This document shows, piece by piece, positions 44,120 to 52,092 of a stretch of 64,000 nt of DNA. A program made the position numbers and the translations under genes. The notes below the pieces were generated by a model, which searched no databases, had not been told where the DNA came from, and worked only from the letters and a program-made list of their open reading frames with translations. The DNA is taken from contig JAFEAQ010000004.1 in assembly GCA_018266295.1 (NCBI GenBank), positions 186,001 to 250,000 of the forward strand. Reading direction: 5' to 3'. The stretch's first letter is position 1. Each line of letters starts with the position of its first letter. The stretch comes from Bdellovibrionales bacterium (lineage in GTDB: Bacteria; Bdellovibrionota; Bdellovibrionia; Bdellovibrionales; Bdellovibrionaceae).

Positions 44120-45019
44120 ATGTCTAAAGTAAAAAAAGCAATTATCCCAGCCGCAGGTTTAGGAACTCGCTTCCTCCCAGCCACTAAAACAGTCCCGAAA
44201 GAGATGCTCACGATTGTAGACGCTCCGATCATTTTCTACGTCGTCGAAGAAGCCGTCAAAGCCGGCATCGAAGACATCGTGTTGATTGCTGGACGTGGCA
44301 AACATGCCATCGAAGATTTCTTTGATACCTCTTATGAACTTGAAGACCGCTTGGCAAAAGATGGGAAAAGTCATTTGCTGGAGCGTCTGACTAAAATCCG
44401 CAATATGGCGAACATCATCAGCATCCGCCAAAAGCAAGCTCTCGGCTTGGGTCACGCTGTTTTGATGGGTCAGCCGATTGTCGGCAAAGATCCTTTCGCA
44501 GTTTTGCTGGGTGATGAAATTACCATGGGTTTCCACGGCGAGCCCAACGTTACAGCGCAGCTTGTGAATTCTTTCAATGAAACCGACACCTCAACCATCG
44601 CGATCATGGAAGTCCCTGAAAAGGACGTTTCCAAATACGGTATCGCTGAAGTGGAAGAGCAAAAATCAGGCTTCTTCAAAGTGAAGTCTTTGGTTGAAAA
44701 ACCAAAGCCAACAGAGACGAAAAGCCGCTGGGCTCTGCCTGGTCGCTACGTTTTTGATGGCGAACTCATGGAAATTCTAAAACACGCTAAACCCTCTCTG
44801 GGCGGTGAAATTCAGCTCACGGACAGCATGAAGGTGCTTTGTGATCAAAAAGGCCTCAACGCAATGACGTTTAAAGCCAGCCGTTTTGATGCGGGTGATA
44901 AATTAGGCTATCTTCAGGCCAATATTGAGCTGGGCCTGCGAAATCCAGAATTGCAAGCCGGGCTTAAGGATTATATTCTGCAAGTGTCAGAAAAACTTAA
45001 GAACGGAACTTTCGCATGA
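44120..45019 (+). CDS. galU: UTP-glucose-1-phosphate uridylyltransferase
   Basis: Cytoplasmic enzyme making UDP-glucose for lipopolysaccharide and other glycans, 299 residues. The signature IIPAAGLGTRFLPATKTVPKEML is at the N-terminus (from residue 8), followed by VEEAVKAGIEDIVLIAGRGK, LGDEI and VEKP-type elements, all typical of GalU. Length is normal. The 3' end overlaps the next gene by 4 bp (ATGA), and that one in turn overlaps priA by 4 bp, so galU, the exported protein and priA are co-translated. Confidence 0.94.
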   Translation: MSKVKKAIIPAAGLGTRFLPATKTVPKEMLTIVDAPIIFYVVEEAVKAGIEDIVLIAGRGKHAIEDFFDTSYELEDRLAKDGKSHLLERLTKIRNMANIISIRQKQALGLGHAVLMGQPIVGKDPFAVLLGDEITMGFHGEPNVTAQLVNSFNETDTSTIAIMEVPEKDVSKYGIAEVEEQKSGFFKVKSLVEKPKPTETKSRWALPGRYVFDGELMEILKHAKPSLGGEIQLTDSMKVLCDQKGLNAMTFKASRFDAGDKLGYLQANIELGLRNPELQAGLKDYILQVSEKLKNGTFA

Positions 45020-45870
45020 TGAAGAAAATCTTAATTCTGTTGGTTTCACCGGTTGTTTTTATTCCGGCGGCTTTTGCGTACATCCCACCAGCTCGCATGA
45101 TTTTGCAAAGAACAGCTGAAAATGCTGGCGGCGGTGTTTATTCTATCGAGCAAGAAGTTCAGTTCAACAACGCTCAGGATTCTTTGTTTTTGAAAGAAAC
45201 ATGGTTGATTGAAAACGATCGCACCATGAAAGTGACTGTGACCGGAACGAAAGATCTGAAAGATCAGATCAAAATGCAGTTCGTCTATGCCGGCGGTCAG
45301 CGCTGGTCTTACAACGGCAGCAAACAGAACTCTCGCATTTCAGAAGACTTCCTCGAAAAGTATTTTAACTTCCGCTCGACGGATCAGCTGGCAAGCACTT
45401 TGATGAATCTCAAAATTTTGCCGACAAATGCCTTTGCGAAAAAGCCAATGCCAAAAAATCTCGAGACGCTCAAGTACGAGCCAGATGATTTCGTTCGCTT
45501 ATCTCGCGCGGGCGGCACTGTGAACTACGCCTTTGGCGTCCCATCTCCGGTGGATGGCAACGGCAACCCGGGCTTCTGGATTGAACAAGATCAGTTCCTA
45601 GTTCGTAAGTTCCGTTTGCCAAGCCAAGTAGAAGTGACGGCTGATAATTACAATCAATACGCTCGTGGCCTCAATTATCCGAAAGTGCGTACGATCCGCT
45701 GGGGTCAAAACACGGTGACGATTCGTTTGATCGGCGTGACTTCTCACCGCGGATCTTTACCAGCAAACACTTTCCAAGCATCCGCACTTGATACAAACAT
45801 GAAGCTTGATGGCTTAAACAGTCAGCCGGCGAAAGATGTCGTTCTCGACTTCTACTCGAGGTTTCGATGA
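45016..45870 (+). CDS. Exported protein of unknown function between galU and priA
   Basis: 284-residue periplasmic protein, signal peptide ending near PAAFAYIP. The mature part (ARMILQRTAENAGGGVYSIE, FLKETWLIENDRTMKVTV, WSYNGSKQNSRISEDFLEKY) is made of strands that resemble the open barrel of LolA/LolB- or MucB-like proteins binding lipids, but this is a fold-level guess. No lipobox. A second Met directly after the first offers an alternative start. It overlaps galU and priA by 4 bp each. Confidence 0.72.
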   Translation: MMKKILILLVSPVVFIPAAFAYIPPARMILQRTAENAGGGVYSIEQEVQFNNAQDSLFLKETWLIENDRTMKVTVTGTKDLKDQIKMQFVYAGGQRWSYNGSKQNSRISEDFLEKYFNFRSTDQLASTLMNLKILPTNAFAKKPMPKNLETLKYEPDDFVRLSRAGGTVNYAFGVPSPVDGNGNPGFWIEQDQFLVRKFRLPSQVEVTADNYNQYARGLNYPKVRTIRWGQNTVTIRLIGVTSHRGSLPANTFQASALDTNMKLDGLNSQPAKDVVLDFYSRFR

Positions 45871-47921
45871 CCGAAACATCTCTCTGGAAGATCGCTGTTG
45901 ATGCTCCACTTCCAGAGGCCCTGACCTACTTGCATGCGCCGGAACTTCCGCCGTTGCAAAGAGGTCAGTTGGTGAACGTTCCCCTCGGAAAACGTGTCAC
46001 CAAGGGACTTGTTCTTGGTCCTTCAACAGCCGCTCTCGATCCAGAAATTAAGTTAAAAGCCGTTGCGAGTTTGGATGAAGAATATCCAGCTTTGCCGGAG
46101 CATTTTATCAAATGGCTGGAGTGGCTGGCGAATTACTATATTTACCCGATCGGCCAAGTCGTTCAATTGACTTACCCGCCGCTTGAAAGAAAAGAAAAAC
46201 TTCGCAAATCTAAGCGTCCGCCGGTGATTCCGGATATGAAGGCGGACACCCCACCGGAGTTAACACCGGAGCAAAGACAAACCGTCGACAGCATTGCAAG
46301 CTTCGATAAGTTTTCTTCGCACTTGGTTTTTGGTGTCACGGGTTCGGGTAAGACCGAAGTTTATTTGCATCTTCTTGAGCAAACTCTGGCGCAAGGTAAA
46401 ACCGGGATCGTTCTTGTTCCCGAAATTTCTCTGACGCCGCAGCTGATCCAGCGTTTCGTTCGTCGCTTCGGCGATAAAATCGCGGCCCTTCACTCACAAT
46501 TGACCGATCGTGAACGCACGACTCAATGGTGGGATATTATCGAGGGACGCAAATCCATTTTGATTGGCGCACGTTCCGCTCTATTTTGTCCGATTCAAAA
46601 CCTGGGCCTCATCATTGTCGATGAGGAGCATGAGCCCTCGTATAAGCAAGACGAGAAGCTAAAATACCATGGCCGCGACGCCGCGGTGATGCTGGCAAAG
46701 CAAGCCAACTGCCCGATTGTTTTGGGTTCGGCCACTCCGAGTCTTGAAACTTGGAAGAACGCAACCGAAGGAAAATATCATCTTCACACTCTCAGAAACC
46801 GTGTCGCAAATCGTTCCCTTCCAGAAATGCTGGTGGTGGATTTGCGTGGGGAAAAAGCGTCTGAAGAGGCCCAAAAAGAAAAACAAGAAAAGTATTCTGA
46901 AATACCTTTCTGGATGAGCCCCCTGCTGTTTGAAAAAATGAAAGCGACTCTTGAAAACGGTGACCAGGCCGCTCTCTTTTTGAATCGCCGTGGTGTTGCG
47001 CAAATGGTGATCTGCCCAGCGTGCGGTCACACGCGTGAATGCCCGAATTGCGATATTAATCTGACTTTGCATCATCATTCACACCTCGTTTGTCACTACT
47101 GTGATTATCACGAGAGCTTCAAAGAAAAATGCCCGGATTGTTCTGAAGGGCACCTCGAAGCGATGGGTCTAGGGACAGAGCTTTTAGAAAAAGATCTGAC
47201 CGCACTTTTCCCCGGAAAAAAAGTTGCTCGCGCCGATCGTGATGAAATTCAAAACCGTGCGGATCTCGAAAATCTGATTACTGAGATGGAGGATGGCACG
47301 ATTGATATTCTGGTGGGGACACAGATGATCGCCAAGGGACTCGATTTCCCGAAGTTAAAACTCGTGGGATTAGTACTTGCCGATGTCGGATTTAATTTAC
47401 CGGATTTCCGTGCGACAGAGAGAAGTTTTCAGCTCATTACTCAAATGAGCGGACGCTCCGGCCGTCACGTTAAAGAAGGTGAAAGCCCAGGATGCGTGAT
47501 CATTCAGACTTTCAATCCTGAGCATGAAAGCCTTATCTACGCGCAAAAACATGACTTCGAAGGATTTGCACAACAAGAACTAACAAACCGTTCCCAGTTG
47601 AATTATCCACCAGCGGGAAAAATTATTGGTTTCCGCATTCAAGGAAATCACTTGAGAGCGGTTCAAGATGCAGCTCGACTTTTGGCTAAACGTGCTCAGG
47701 CTTTGAAAGCTCAATTTCCTCAATACGAACTCGTTGAAATTCTCGGGCCGGCAGAAGCGCCTCTGGCAAAACTCAGAGGGCAATTCCGCTTTCACTTGCT
47801 CCTAAAAGGACCGCAAGCAAATGTGATCAATGCGTTTGCTCGACAAACGATGGGTAACGAAGAGTGGCTACCAACAGGTATTAAAATCCTTCTTGATGTA
47901 GACCCTATGAATTTACTCTAG
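45867..47921 (+). CDS. priA: Primosomal replication-restart helicase
   Basis: 3'-5' DNA helicase that reloads the replisome at stalled forks, 684 residues. It has the N-terminal DNA-binding domain (VNVPLGKRVTKGLVLG), helicase Walker A GVTGSGKTEVYL (about 155-166), motif II DEEH (about 252), GSATPSLET, and the zinc-binding region with paired CxxC: CPACGHTRECPNCD and CHYCDYHESFKEKCPDC. Motif V/VI are GTQMIAKGLDFP and QMSGRSGR. Length is slightly short of E. coli PriA (732). Translation is coupled to the gene before it. Confidence 0.95.
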   Translation: MTETSLWKIAVDAPLPEALTYLHAPELPPLQRGQLVNVPLGKRVTKGLVLGPSTAALDPEIKLKAVASLDEEYPALPEHFIKWLEWLANYYIYPIGQVVQLTYPPLERKEKLRKSKRPPVIPDMKADTPPELTPEQRQTVDSIASFDKFSSHLVFGVTGSGKTEVYLHLLEQTLAQGKTGIVLVPEISLTPQLIQRFVRRFGDKIAALHSQLTDRERTTQWWDIIEGRKSILIGARSALFCPIQNLGLIIVDEEHEPSYKQDEKLKYHGRDAAVMLAKQANCPIVLGSATPSLETWKNATEGKYHLHTLRNRVANRSLPEMLVVDLRGEKASEEAQKEKQEKYSEIPFWMSPLLFEKMKATLENGDQAALFLNRRGVAQMVICPACGHTRECPNCDINLTLHHHSHLVCHYCDYHESFKEKCPDCSEGHLEAMGLGTELLEKDLTALFPGKKVARADRDEIQNRADLENLITEMEDGTIDILVGTQMIAKGLDFPKLKLVGLVLADVGFNLPDFRATERSFQLITQMSGRSGRHVKEGESPGCVIIQTFNPEHESLIYAQKHDFEGFAQQELTNRSQLNYPPAGKIIGFRIQGNHLRAVQDAARLLAKRAQALKAQFPQYELVEILGPAEAPLAKLRGQFRFHLLLKGPQANVINAFARQTMGNEEWLPTGIKILLDVDPMNLL

Positions 47922-47933
47922 TAGCATTAAAGA

Positions 47934-48764
47934 ATGATCCAATGCCCCCGTTGTGGAATCCAAGTAACAGAATTGCATCCAGTCCCTGGTGATATTGCAA
48001 TGAAACTGCAGGCGTCCGGTGAATCCGTACCCGGGCAGGTTTGCGTGGGTTGCATTACCGAGATGCAAAGAAGTGTTGCTGCCTCGAGTGGTGGCGTCCT
48101 CATGGCGCAAGAGCGAGCGAAAGAACAACATCGATTGAATCTTTGGAAAAATCGCGTGCAATTGATTAAGCAAGCTCGCACTTGCATGGGTCAGAAAATG
48201 TATTCTGAAGCGGCGGCCGCTTACGAAAAATATATCAAGATTATGGAGATCGTCTTTGATTGCAAAAAAGGCGAACTCAAACCCGAGCTTTTCAAAGAAA
48301 GCGCCCGTCATACGGAACTCACTGTGGTAGCCTCTGTTTACTGGGATCTCTTGAGAATTTACGACACCAGCGAGCGCTATGCCGAGCGCCAGTCAGCCGC
48401 TGCAAAACAGCTGTCGATTTTTATTCGTTTCACACCCATTTACCCGGATATCATTCGCAAAGCAGAGATCTTCCAAAGATCTGCTAAAAATCCTGCTGTA
48501 ATTAAGCAGTTCCTCAAGATGTCCTCTGAAAGCCGCCCACGGTGCTTTGTTGCGACGTCTGCGTTTGAAAGTGTTTACGCTCTAGAAGTGCAACAACTGC
48601 GCTTTTTCCGTGATCATCATTTGAAAAAACATATCTGGGGACGTGCTTTCACCAAATGGTATTATCGTGTTTCTCCTCAGATCGCTTGCTTACTCGACAA
48701 GCACTCTTGGGCCAAACCCGCGGTCCGCGGCCTTCTGCGCCTTTTGATTAAATGCGTTAGTTAG
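47934..48764 (+). CDS. Zinc-ribbon and CFI-box protein
   Basis: 276-residue cytoplasmic protein of unknown role. The N-terminus is a zinc ribbon (CPRCGIQV ... CVGC). The middle is helical with TPR-like spacing (MYSEAAAAYEKYIKIME). The C-terminal 75 residues match the CFI-box domain: RCFVATSAFESVYALEVQQL, LRFFRDHHL, GRAFTKWYYRVSPQIACLL. That domain typically has CFIATAAYG, followed by EV..LR.FRD and WYY..SP, and occurs at the end of many otherwise unrelated proteins. No ribosome site is visible; it begins 12 bp after the priA stop and may be co-transcribed. Confidence 0.75.
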   Translation: MIQCPRCGIQVTELHPVPGDIAMKLQASGESVPGQVCVGCITEMQRSVAASSGGVLMAQERAKEQHRLNLWKNRVQLIKQARTCMGQKMYSEAAAAYEKYIKIMEIVFDCKKGELKPELFKESARHTELTVVASVYWDLLRIYDTSERYAERQSAAAKQLSIFIRFTPIYPDIIRKAEIFQRSAKNPAVIKQFLKMSSESRPRCFVATSAFESVYALEVQQLRFFRDHHLKKHIWGRAFTKWYYRVSPQIACLLDKHSWAKPAVRGLLRLLIKCVS

Positions 48765-48817
48765 TTTCTGTCATCTTTGCGCTTGCAAAGCCTCCCGTCG
48801 GCGGTGATGTTAGAAAT

Positions 48818-49990
48818 ATGGCTCAGAAAAAATCTCAAAATCACGTTTATGATTATGCAATTATCGGAAGTGGACTCAGTGGCTTGAGTATCGCAGCGGC
48901 ATTGAGCCGCTTCACCGACAACATCGCTTTGCTTGAAAGTGGCGATGTTTCTGGTGGTATGAACCGCGCAATTAAATTCCCGACGGGTGTTACTAATAAC
49001 GGTCTTCGTTATGTCCCTGACACTGAAAGCGCACGCAATGCGATCGACTTCCTTGAAAACGTTCTTGGACTTAAAATCGCCGGTGAAAGCCAAGAGCTTC
49101 CGCCGATCACGTATGCTTCCGGCACCTTCAAACCGTTTGTCGGCTTCGGTGAAAACCCTCCGCCATTCTACGAAGAACTCAACTATTTCACGGCCAATAA
49201 AACTCTTGGCTTGAAGCTTGAGCCTTATGCTTGGACGCAATTGTTGTTTGAAAAATTCAAAGGCGAGTTCATGCCGCGCTCTTATGTCACAAAGTTCAAC
49301 GCCGTTGGCGAAACTGTGACTCAGGTGACTATTAACGGCGCGAAAACTTTGAGCGCACATAATTTCATCTTCTGTGGCTCCGTGAAAGACCTTGCTATCT
49401 TGTTGCCTGAAGATGCTATTTCTATCCGTGCTCGCCAAAGACTGAGCAAAAATACTTACTGGACAGCTTTGTGTCTTGATATCTGCCACACTCGTGCAGT
49501 GACTGATGTTGCTTCTATGCACATTCTTAACGGAACTACGGAAGACGAAATCGGACCTTGCGTAGGCCGCTTCTCTCCAGCTGTGACGGAGGGCGAACAG
49601 ACTTTGCAGGCTTCTCAGTGGATGACCTTCATTGAAGACGAAGTGACTGAAGACAGCGAAGTTGTTGGTGCGGCTCTTAAAAAAATCAAACGTCAAATCA
49701 AGCGTGCATACCCTGAAGCTCTTGAGTCTGTTAAGCTTGAGCGCATCGTGGTAGCCCCCCAAATCGCGGGTGACGGCGAATTGAAACTCAATGGGAATCA
49801 ATCCCTTCCAGGCTTGAATAACCTTTGGGTCGCTTCTGGTCCGGTGAACGCTCAGAAGAACCTCATCGGCGCTCTTGCACAAGCAAATCTGGTAATGGCA
49901 GCTCTTGGTTTCGATGTGACTGCTCCAGTAGTTTCTACTGAAGCTGAAACACAAGCAGAAACTGATTCAGAGACTCCTGCTGAAATGTAA
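48818..49990 (+). CDS. FAD-dependent amine-oxidase/protoporphyrinogen-oxidase-like oxidoreductase
   Basis: 390-residue flavoprotein with an N-terminal FAD-binding Rossmann motif, YAIIGSGLSGLSIAAALSRF (GxGxxG), followed by LLESGDVSGGMNRAI. Near the end is a second FAD contact region, NNLWVASGPVNAQKNLIGALAQA. It resembles the phytoene desaturase/protoporphyrinogen oxidase superfamily (NAD(P)-binding 8), but the substrate cannot be told. The last 25 residues are a Thr/Glu-rich tail. Two consecutive inverted repeats follow, before the S9 peptidase gene. Confidence 0.8.
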   Translation: MAQKKSQNHVYDYAIIGSGLSGLSIAAALSRFTDNIALLESGDVSGGMNRAIKFPTGVTNNGLRYVPDTESARNAIDFLENVLGLKIAGESQELPPITYASGTFKPFVGFGENPPPFYEELNYFTANKTLGLKLEPYAWTQLLFEKFKGEFMPRSYVTKFNAVGETVTQVTINGAKTLSAHNFIFCGSVKDLAILLPEDAISIRARQRLSKNTYWTALCLDICHTRAVTDVASMHILNGTTEDEIGPCVGRFSPAVTEGEQTLQASQWMTFIEDEVTEDSEVVGAALKKIKRQIKRAYPEALESVKLERIVVAPQIAGDGELKLNGNQSLPGLNNLWVASGPVNAQKNLIGALAQANLVMAALGFDVTAPVVSTEAETQAETDSETPAEM

Positions 49991-50000
49991 TTCCTAGACC

Positions 50001-50025
50001 CTAAGACGGTACCCTGCCGTCTTAG
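50001..50025 (+). terminator. Hairpin between the FAD oxidoreductase and S9 peptidase genes
   Basis: CTAAGACGG / CCGTCTTAG is a perfect 9-bp stem with a 7-base loop, then CATTTGATATTCTT. It could be a terminator with a poor T-run or an upstream stem in the leader of the peptidase gene. Confidence 0.55.
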
Positions 50026-50030
50026 CATTT

Positions 50031-50074
50031 GATATTCTTCATAGGATTTAGCGGAGGCTACTATGAAGAATATC
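50031..50074 (+). promoter_or_regulatory. 14-bp start-codon hairpin of the S9 peptidase gene
   Basis: GATATTCTTCATAG (50031-50044) and CTATGAAGAATATC (50061-50074) are perfect complements. The 16-base loop carries the ribosome site GCGGAGGC, and the ATG at 50063 is in the right arm. In RNA this stem would hold the start codon base-paired, so translation should depend on opening it. Confidence 0.75.
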
Positions 50075-52006
50075 TTGATCCTTTCATTATTCCTTTTGGC
50101 GTGCAGCCACTCTTCGACGAAAACAGATTCCAGCAGCAGCGGTGGCACTTATACCGGCCTCGGCAAAGATTCTATTTCCGAAGCAGATCTTCAAAAATAC
50201 GCGCCACCTCCTCTCAGCGCTGCCACCGAAAGAAACATCCGCGAAATGCTCGATATTTCTTTCCCGGGAGCCGGCCTTTTAACTCCGGATCAAAAGCAGT
50301 TCTTCTTCACTTGGAAAATCACGGGCGTTTACCAAATCTGGTCCCTGGAATCGAATCGTGAATTTCCAGTTCAACTCACGGCCGGCAAAGACTCTACCCG
50401 CCTCGACAATGTGACTCCGGACGGAAAATGGCTTGTGGTTTCCCAAGACAAAGATGGCGCAGAGAATCCCGGGATTTACTTGCTAAGCCTTGATGGTTTG
50501 CAAAGAAAGACGATCTTCGAGAGCCCTAAGGTGCGTGCGGGTGTTGCATTTATTTCTGATGATTCTAAATATCTCGTCTACTCTGCCAATGACGAAAAAC
50601 CGGATAGCTACACGTTTTATAAGTATGATATCAGCTCGGGTCAGCGCGAAAAAATCTTTCGCGAAGACGGCCAGTGGTTCTTGGCCGACTATTCTCGCGA
50701 CGGCAACCGTTGGCTCATGGCCAAGGCGACGACAAATATTTATCGCGAATATTCTGAATACAATCTGAAAACAAAAGCCCTCACGCCGGTTCTCGGCCAA
50801 GAGGAAAAAGAAGACTACAGCGCGATCTACGCTAAAAATGAACGCGATCTTTTAGTTGTGACGCCAAAATTCGGCGACTTCAAAAAACTGTATCTTTATA
50901 GAAATAAAAAATGGACGGAGCTCTTCGCGCCAAAAACCGGCGACGTGGAAGACCTTCGCATGGATCACAAGAAACAGCGTATCTTCGTGACTACCAATGA
51001 AGACGGCTACGCAAAATCTTACGTTTTTGACTCGACTTCCTACGGTCCTATGAAGCTTCCGGCATTACCAAATGGCGAGAATGTATACGTTGGCATGAGC
51101 AGCTGGGACGGCGACGTCACAATGTTCTCTGTTTCATCCTACAATACACCTCGCAAAAGTTTTGCTTATAACTGGAAGACTAAACAGTTAAAACAATGGG
51201 TCTTCCCAAGCGCTCCGGGAGTTGATTTCAAAAAATTCGTTCCAGCAAAGCTCGAGTATTACACAGCTCGTGATGCGACAAAAATCCCGATGTTTGTTCG
51301 CCGTCCGGCAAAATGCGCTTCTGAAGCCTGCCCTGTGATCGTTCACTTCCATGGCGGCCCCGAAGGCCAAAGCGTTCCAGGCTTCAACTCCGTGGCGCAA
51401 CTCTATGTCGATGCAGGATTTATTTTCGTTGAACCAAACGTTCGCGGCAGCGAAGGCTACGGCAAAGCATGGCTGCATGCTGACGACCAAGCCAAGCGCC
51501 TCAATGTCATCACAGATATTGAAGATGCCGCAAAATTCATCCGCGAAAACTGGAAGGTCACAAAGATCGGTGTCATGGGTGGAAGTTACGGTGGCTACTC
51601 GACATTGATGGCCATGACAAAATTCGCGGGCGCTTATGATGCCGGCGTAGCAAGCGTGGGCATGAGTAACCTTGTGACCTTCTTGCAAAACACCGCCCCT
51701 TACCGCCGCGCCCTTCGCACGCCAGAATATGGCGATCTCGACAAAGACCACGACGCCCTCGTAAAGCTTTCGCCAATTACTTACATCAATCAGGTGAAGT
51801 CGCCATTGATGATCACTCAAGGCGCGAATGATCCGCGCGTTCCGGCAGGTGAAGCGCTGCAAATCCAAAAGCTTCTCGAGAAAAAAGGCATTCCATCGAA
51901 TTTGATCTTGTTTGCCGATGAAGGCCACGGATCAGAAAAGAAATCCAACCAGATCCTCGAGATCGGTCACACGATGGACTTCTTCAAAAAACACCTTATG
52001 AATTAA
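50063..52006 (+). CDS. S9-family prolyl oligopeptidase-like lipoprotein
   Basis: 647-residue peptidase anchored as a lipoprotein (signal MKNILILSLFLLACSHS, lipobox LLAC, Cys14). A seven-bladed propeller-type N-terminal region (WDGDVTMFSVSSYNTPRKSF and similar, about 60-390) gates an alpha/beta-hydrolase domain (about 400-647). The catalytic Ser508 lies in GGSYGGYS; the Asp is in GANDPRVP (about 590) and the His in DEGHGSEK (about 620). HFHGGPEGQ forms the oxyanion region. S9 enzymes cut short peptides after Pro or other residues. It precedes an OPT peptide transporter, consistent with making and taking up peptides. A 14-bp inverted repeat covers its start codon. Confidence 0.9.
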   Translation: MKNILILSLFLLACSHSSTKTDSSSSGGTYTGLGKDSISEADLQKYAPPPLSAATERNIREMLDISFPGAGLLTPDQKQFFFTWKITGVYQIWSLESNREFPVQLTAGKDSTRLDNVTPDGKWLVVSQDKDGAENPGIYLLSLDGLQRKTIFESPKVRAGVAFISDDSKYLVYSANDEKPDSYTFYKYDISSGQREKIFREDGQWFLADYSRDGNRWLMAKATTNIYREYSEYNLKTKALTPVLGQEEKEDYSAIYAKNERDLLVVTPKFGDFKKLYLYRNKKWTELFAPKTGDVEDLRMDHKKQRIFVTTNEDGYAKSYVFDSTSYGPMKLPALPNGENVYVGMSSWDGDVTMFSVSSYNTPRKSFAYNWKTKQLKQWVFPSAPGVDFKKFVPAKLEYYTARDATKIPMFVRRPAKCASEACPVIVHFHGGPEGQSVPGFNSVAQLYVDAGFIFVEPNVRGSEGYGKAWLHADDQAKRLNVITDIEDAAKFIRENWKVTKIGVMGGSYGGYSTLMAMTKFAGAYDAGVASVGMSNLVTFLQNTAPYRRALRTPEYGDLDKDHDALVKLSPITYINQVKSPLMITQGANDPRVPAGEALQIQKLLEKKGIPSNLILFADEGHGSEKKSNQILEIGHTMDFFKKHLMN

Positions 52007-52027
52007 TTTGCCGCTCCCCCAATCGCG

Positions 52028-52056
52028 TTGACACTCCTCCACACCGGTATCATAAG
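52028..52056 (+). promoter_or_regulatory. Possible sigma-70-type promoter of the OPT transporter gene
   Basis: TTGACA (52028-52033), 17 bp spacer, CATAAG (52051-52056; 4/6 match to TATAAT). A transcript from here would begin near 52062, past the left arm of the hairpin that hides the ribosome site. Confidence 0.42.
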
Positions 52057-52088
52057 AAGAGAATATTCTTTGAAGATACCTGTGGAGG
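52036..52088 (+). promoter_or_regulatory. Shine-Dalgarno-burying hairpin of the OPT transporter gene
   Basis: CCTCCACACCGGTATC (52036-52051) pairs with GATACCTGTGGAGG (52075-52088): 14 base pairs with a 2-base bulge (CC at 52044-52045) and a 23-base loop. The right arm ends with the ribosome site GTGGAGG, four bases before the ATG at 52093, and the left arm starts with CCTCC, a copy of the 16S anti-Shine-Dalgarno. The site would be fully paired in a read-through transcript. Confidence 0.72.
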
Positions 52089-52092
52089 TTTC

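Noticed and set aside
48761-49954. 397-codon open frame antisense to the FAD oxidoreductase gene
   Set aside because: A shadow of a clear flavoprotein gene; rich in Ser/Phe/Arg as expected of antisense frames.
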